DNA of 5,321 bases from Alphaproteobacteria bacterium (lineage in GTDB: Bacteria; Pseudomonadota; Alphaproteobacteria; Micavibrionales; Micavibrionaceae). The position numbers and the translations under genes are program-made. The stretch's first letter is position 1; every line of letters begins with the position of its first letter. Below are positions 5,164 to 5,321 of this stretch, piece by piece. The notes beneath the pieces were generated by a model. The model was not told the origin of the DNA. It worked only from the letters and a program-made list of their open reading frames with translations, and ran no database searches. The DNA lies in contig JAUICS010000128.1 of assembly GCA_030427765.1 (NCBI GenBank), forward strand, positions 1-5,321, given 5' to 3'.

Positions 5164-5321
5164 CGACGAGATCCGGGCCCGGCTCGCCTTCAGTCCGACC
5201 AGGCCGTTGCAGCTCGCCGGTATGCGGATCGAGCCGCCGCCATCGTTGGCATGGGCGATCGGCACGATTCCAGAGGCGACCGCGGCCGCCGGACCGCCAC
5301 TCGAGCCACCGGTCGTGCGGG
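5161..5321 (-). CDS. Amidase-signature family enzyme, internal fragment
   Basis: The frame is open from the window edge (first full codon 5319-5317) and reads [17 protein letters not shown], then [19 protein letters not shown], then [11 protein letters not shown]. This is the core of the amidase-signature family, which hydrolyses C-N bonds of amides using a Ser-cisSer-Lys triad. The cis-Ser is the second Ser of GGSSGG, and the nucleophile is the Ser of GGGSIR. The catalytic Lys would lie upstream, outside the window. The usual P and G of the LKPSRGR motif are both Ala here. The frame continues to a TAG at 5034-5032, but past about 5161 it is the antisense of the cytochrome and lacks amidase character. 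Substrate cannot be predicted: aryl-acylamidases, GatA and fatty-acid amide hydrolases share this core. The GC-rich codons differ from the flagellin region. Confidence 0.85.

Noticed and set aside
4985..5305. XhoI-like CTCGAG (4985-4990, 5300-5305) and NotI-like GCGGCCGC (5282-5289) as cloning or adaptor scars
   Set aside because: The 5282-5305 sites encode the normal [10 protein letters not shown] amidase core in GC-rich DNA, so they are expected by chance. The 4985 site alone is not evidence of a vector.
5036..5321. Natural overlapping antisense genes (cytochrome and amidase)
   Set aside because: The conserved parts do not overlap: one ends where the other begins. The antisense continuations show no family motifs.

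Overview
This window does not read as a single genome. Base composition, codon use and gene content change abruptly, and at least four unrelated pieces appear to be joined. I did not find a coherent new system. The most useful results are the mosaic itself, a nested palindromic repeat cluster, and two unrecognised genes.

Region 1 (1 to about 1030-1130) is extremely AT-rich. It holds two minus-strand genes separated by under 100 bases: one cut by the window edge, and a Tyr/Trp-rich protein with an acidic stretch and a C-terminal membrane anchor. The composition, the tight spacing and an AAAATTGA box 87 bases before a start codon suggest a mimivirus-like giant virus, or failing that an AT-rich protist. 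This placement is inference.

Region 2 (about 1130-4985) has ordinary bacterial composition. Reading along the minus strand, it holds an unrecognised 410-residue protein (3761-4993), a cluster of palindromic repeats (3169-3675), a flagellin gene with a clear ribosome binding site (1182-2894), and an intrinsic terminator (1136-1173). The flagellin termini and the GTCATTGCGAGG / GTCATCC repeat style suggest an alphaproteobacterium. The flagellin would be exported and form the flagellar filament. The 410-residue protein has the look of an alpha/alpha-toroid, but no function can be assigned.

Region 3 (about 4985-5158, plus strand) is very GC-rich. It carries the last codons of one gene, directly followed by a Shine-Dalgarno sequence, a start codon, a signal peptide and a CXXCH haem-binding motif: the first 41 residues of an exported c-type cytochrome.

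Region 4 (about 5161-5321, minus strand) is also GC-rich and encodes the core of an amidase-signature enzyme. The cytochrome and amidase meet within a few bases and run in opposite directions, each cut mid-domain. A misassembled or chimeric contig explains this better than a natural arrangement. The pieces should be interpreted separately, and gene ends at the junctions should not be trusted.
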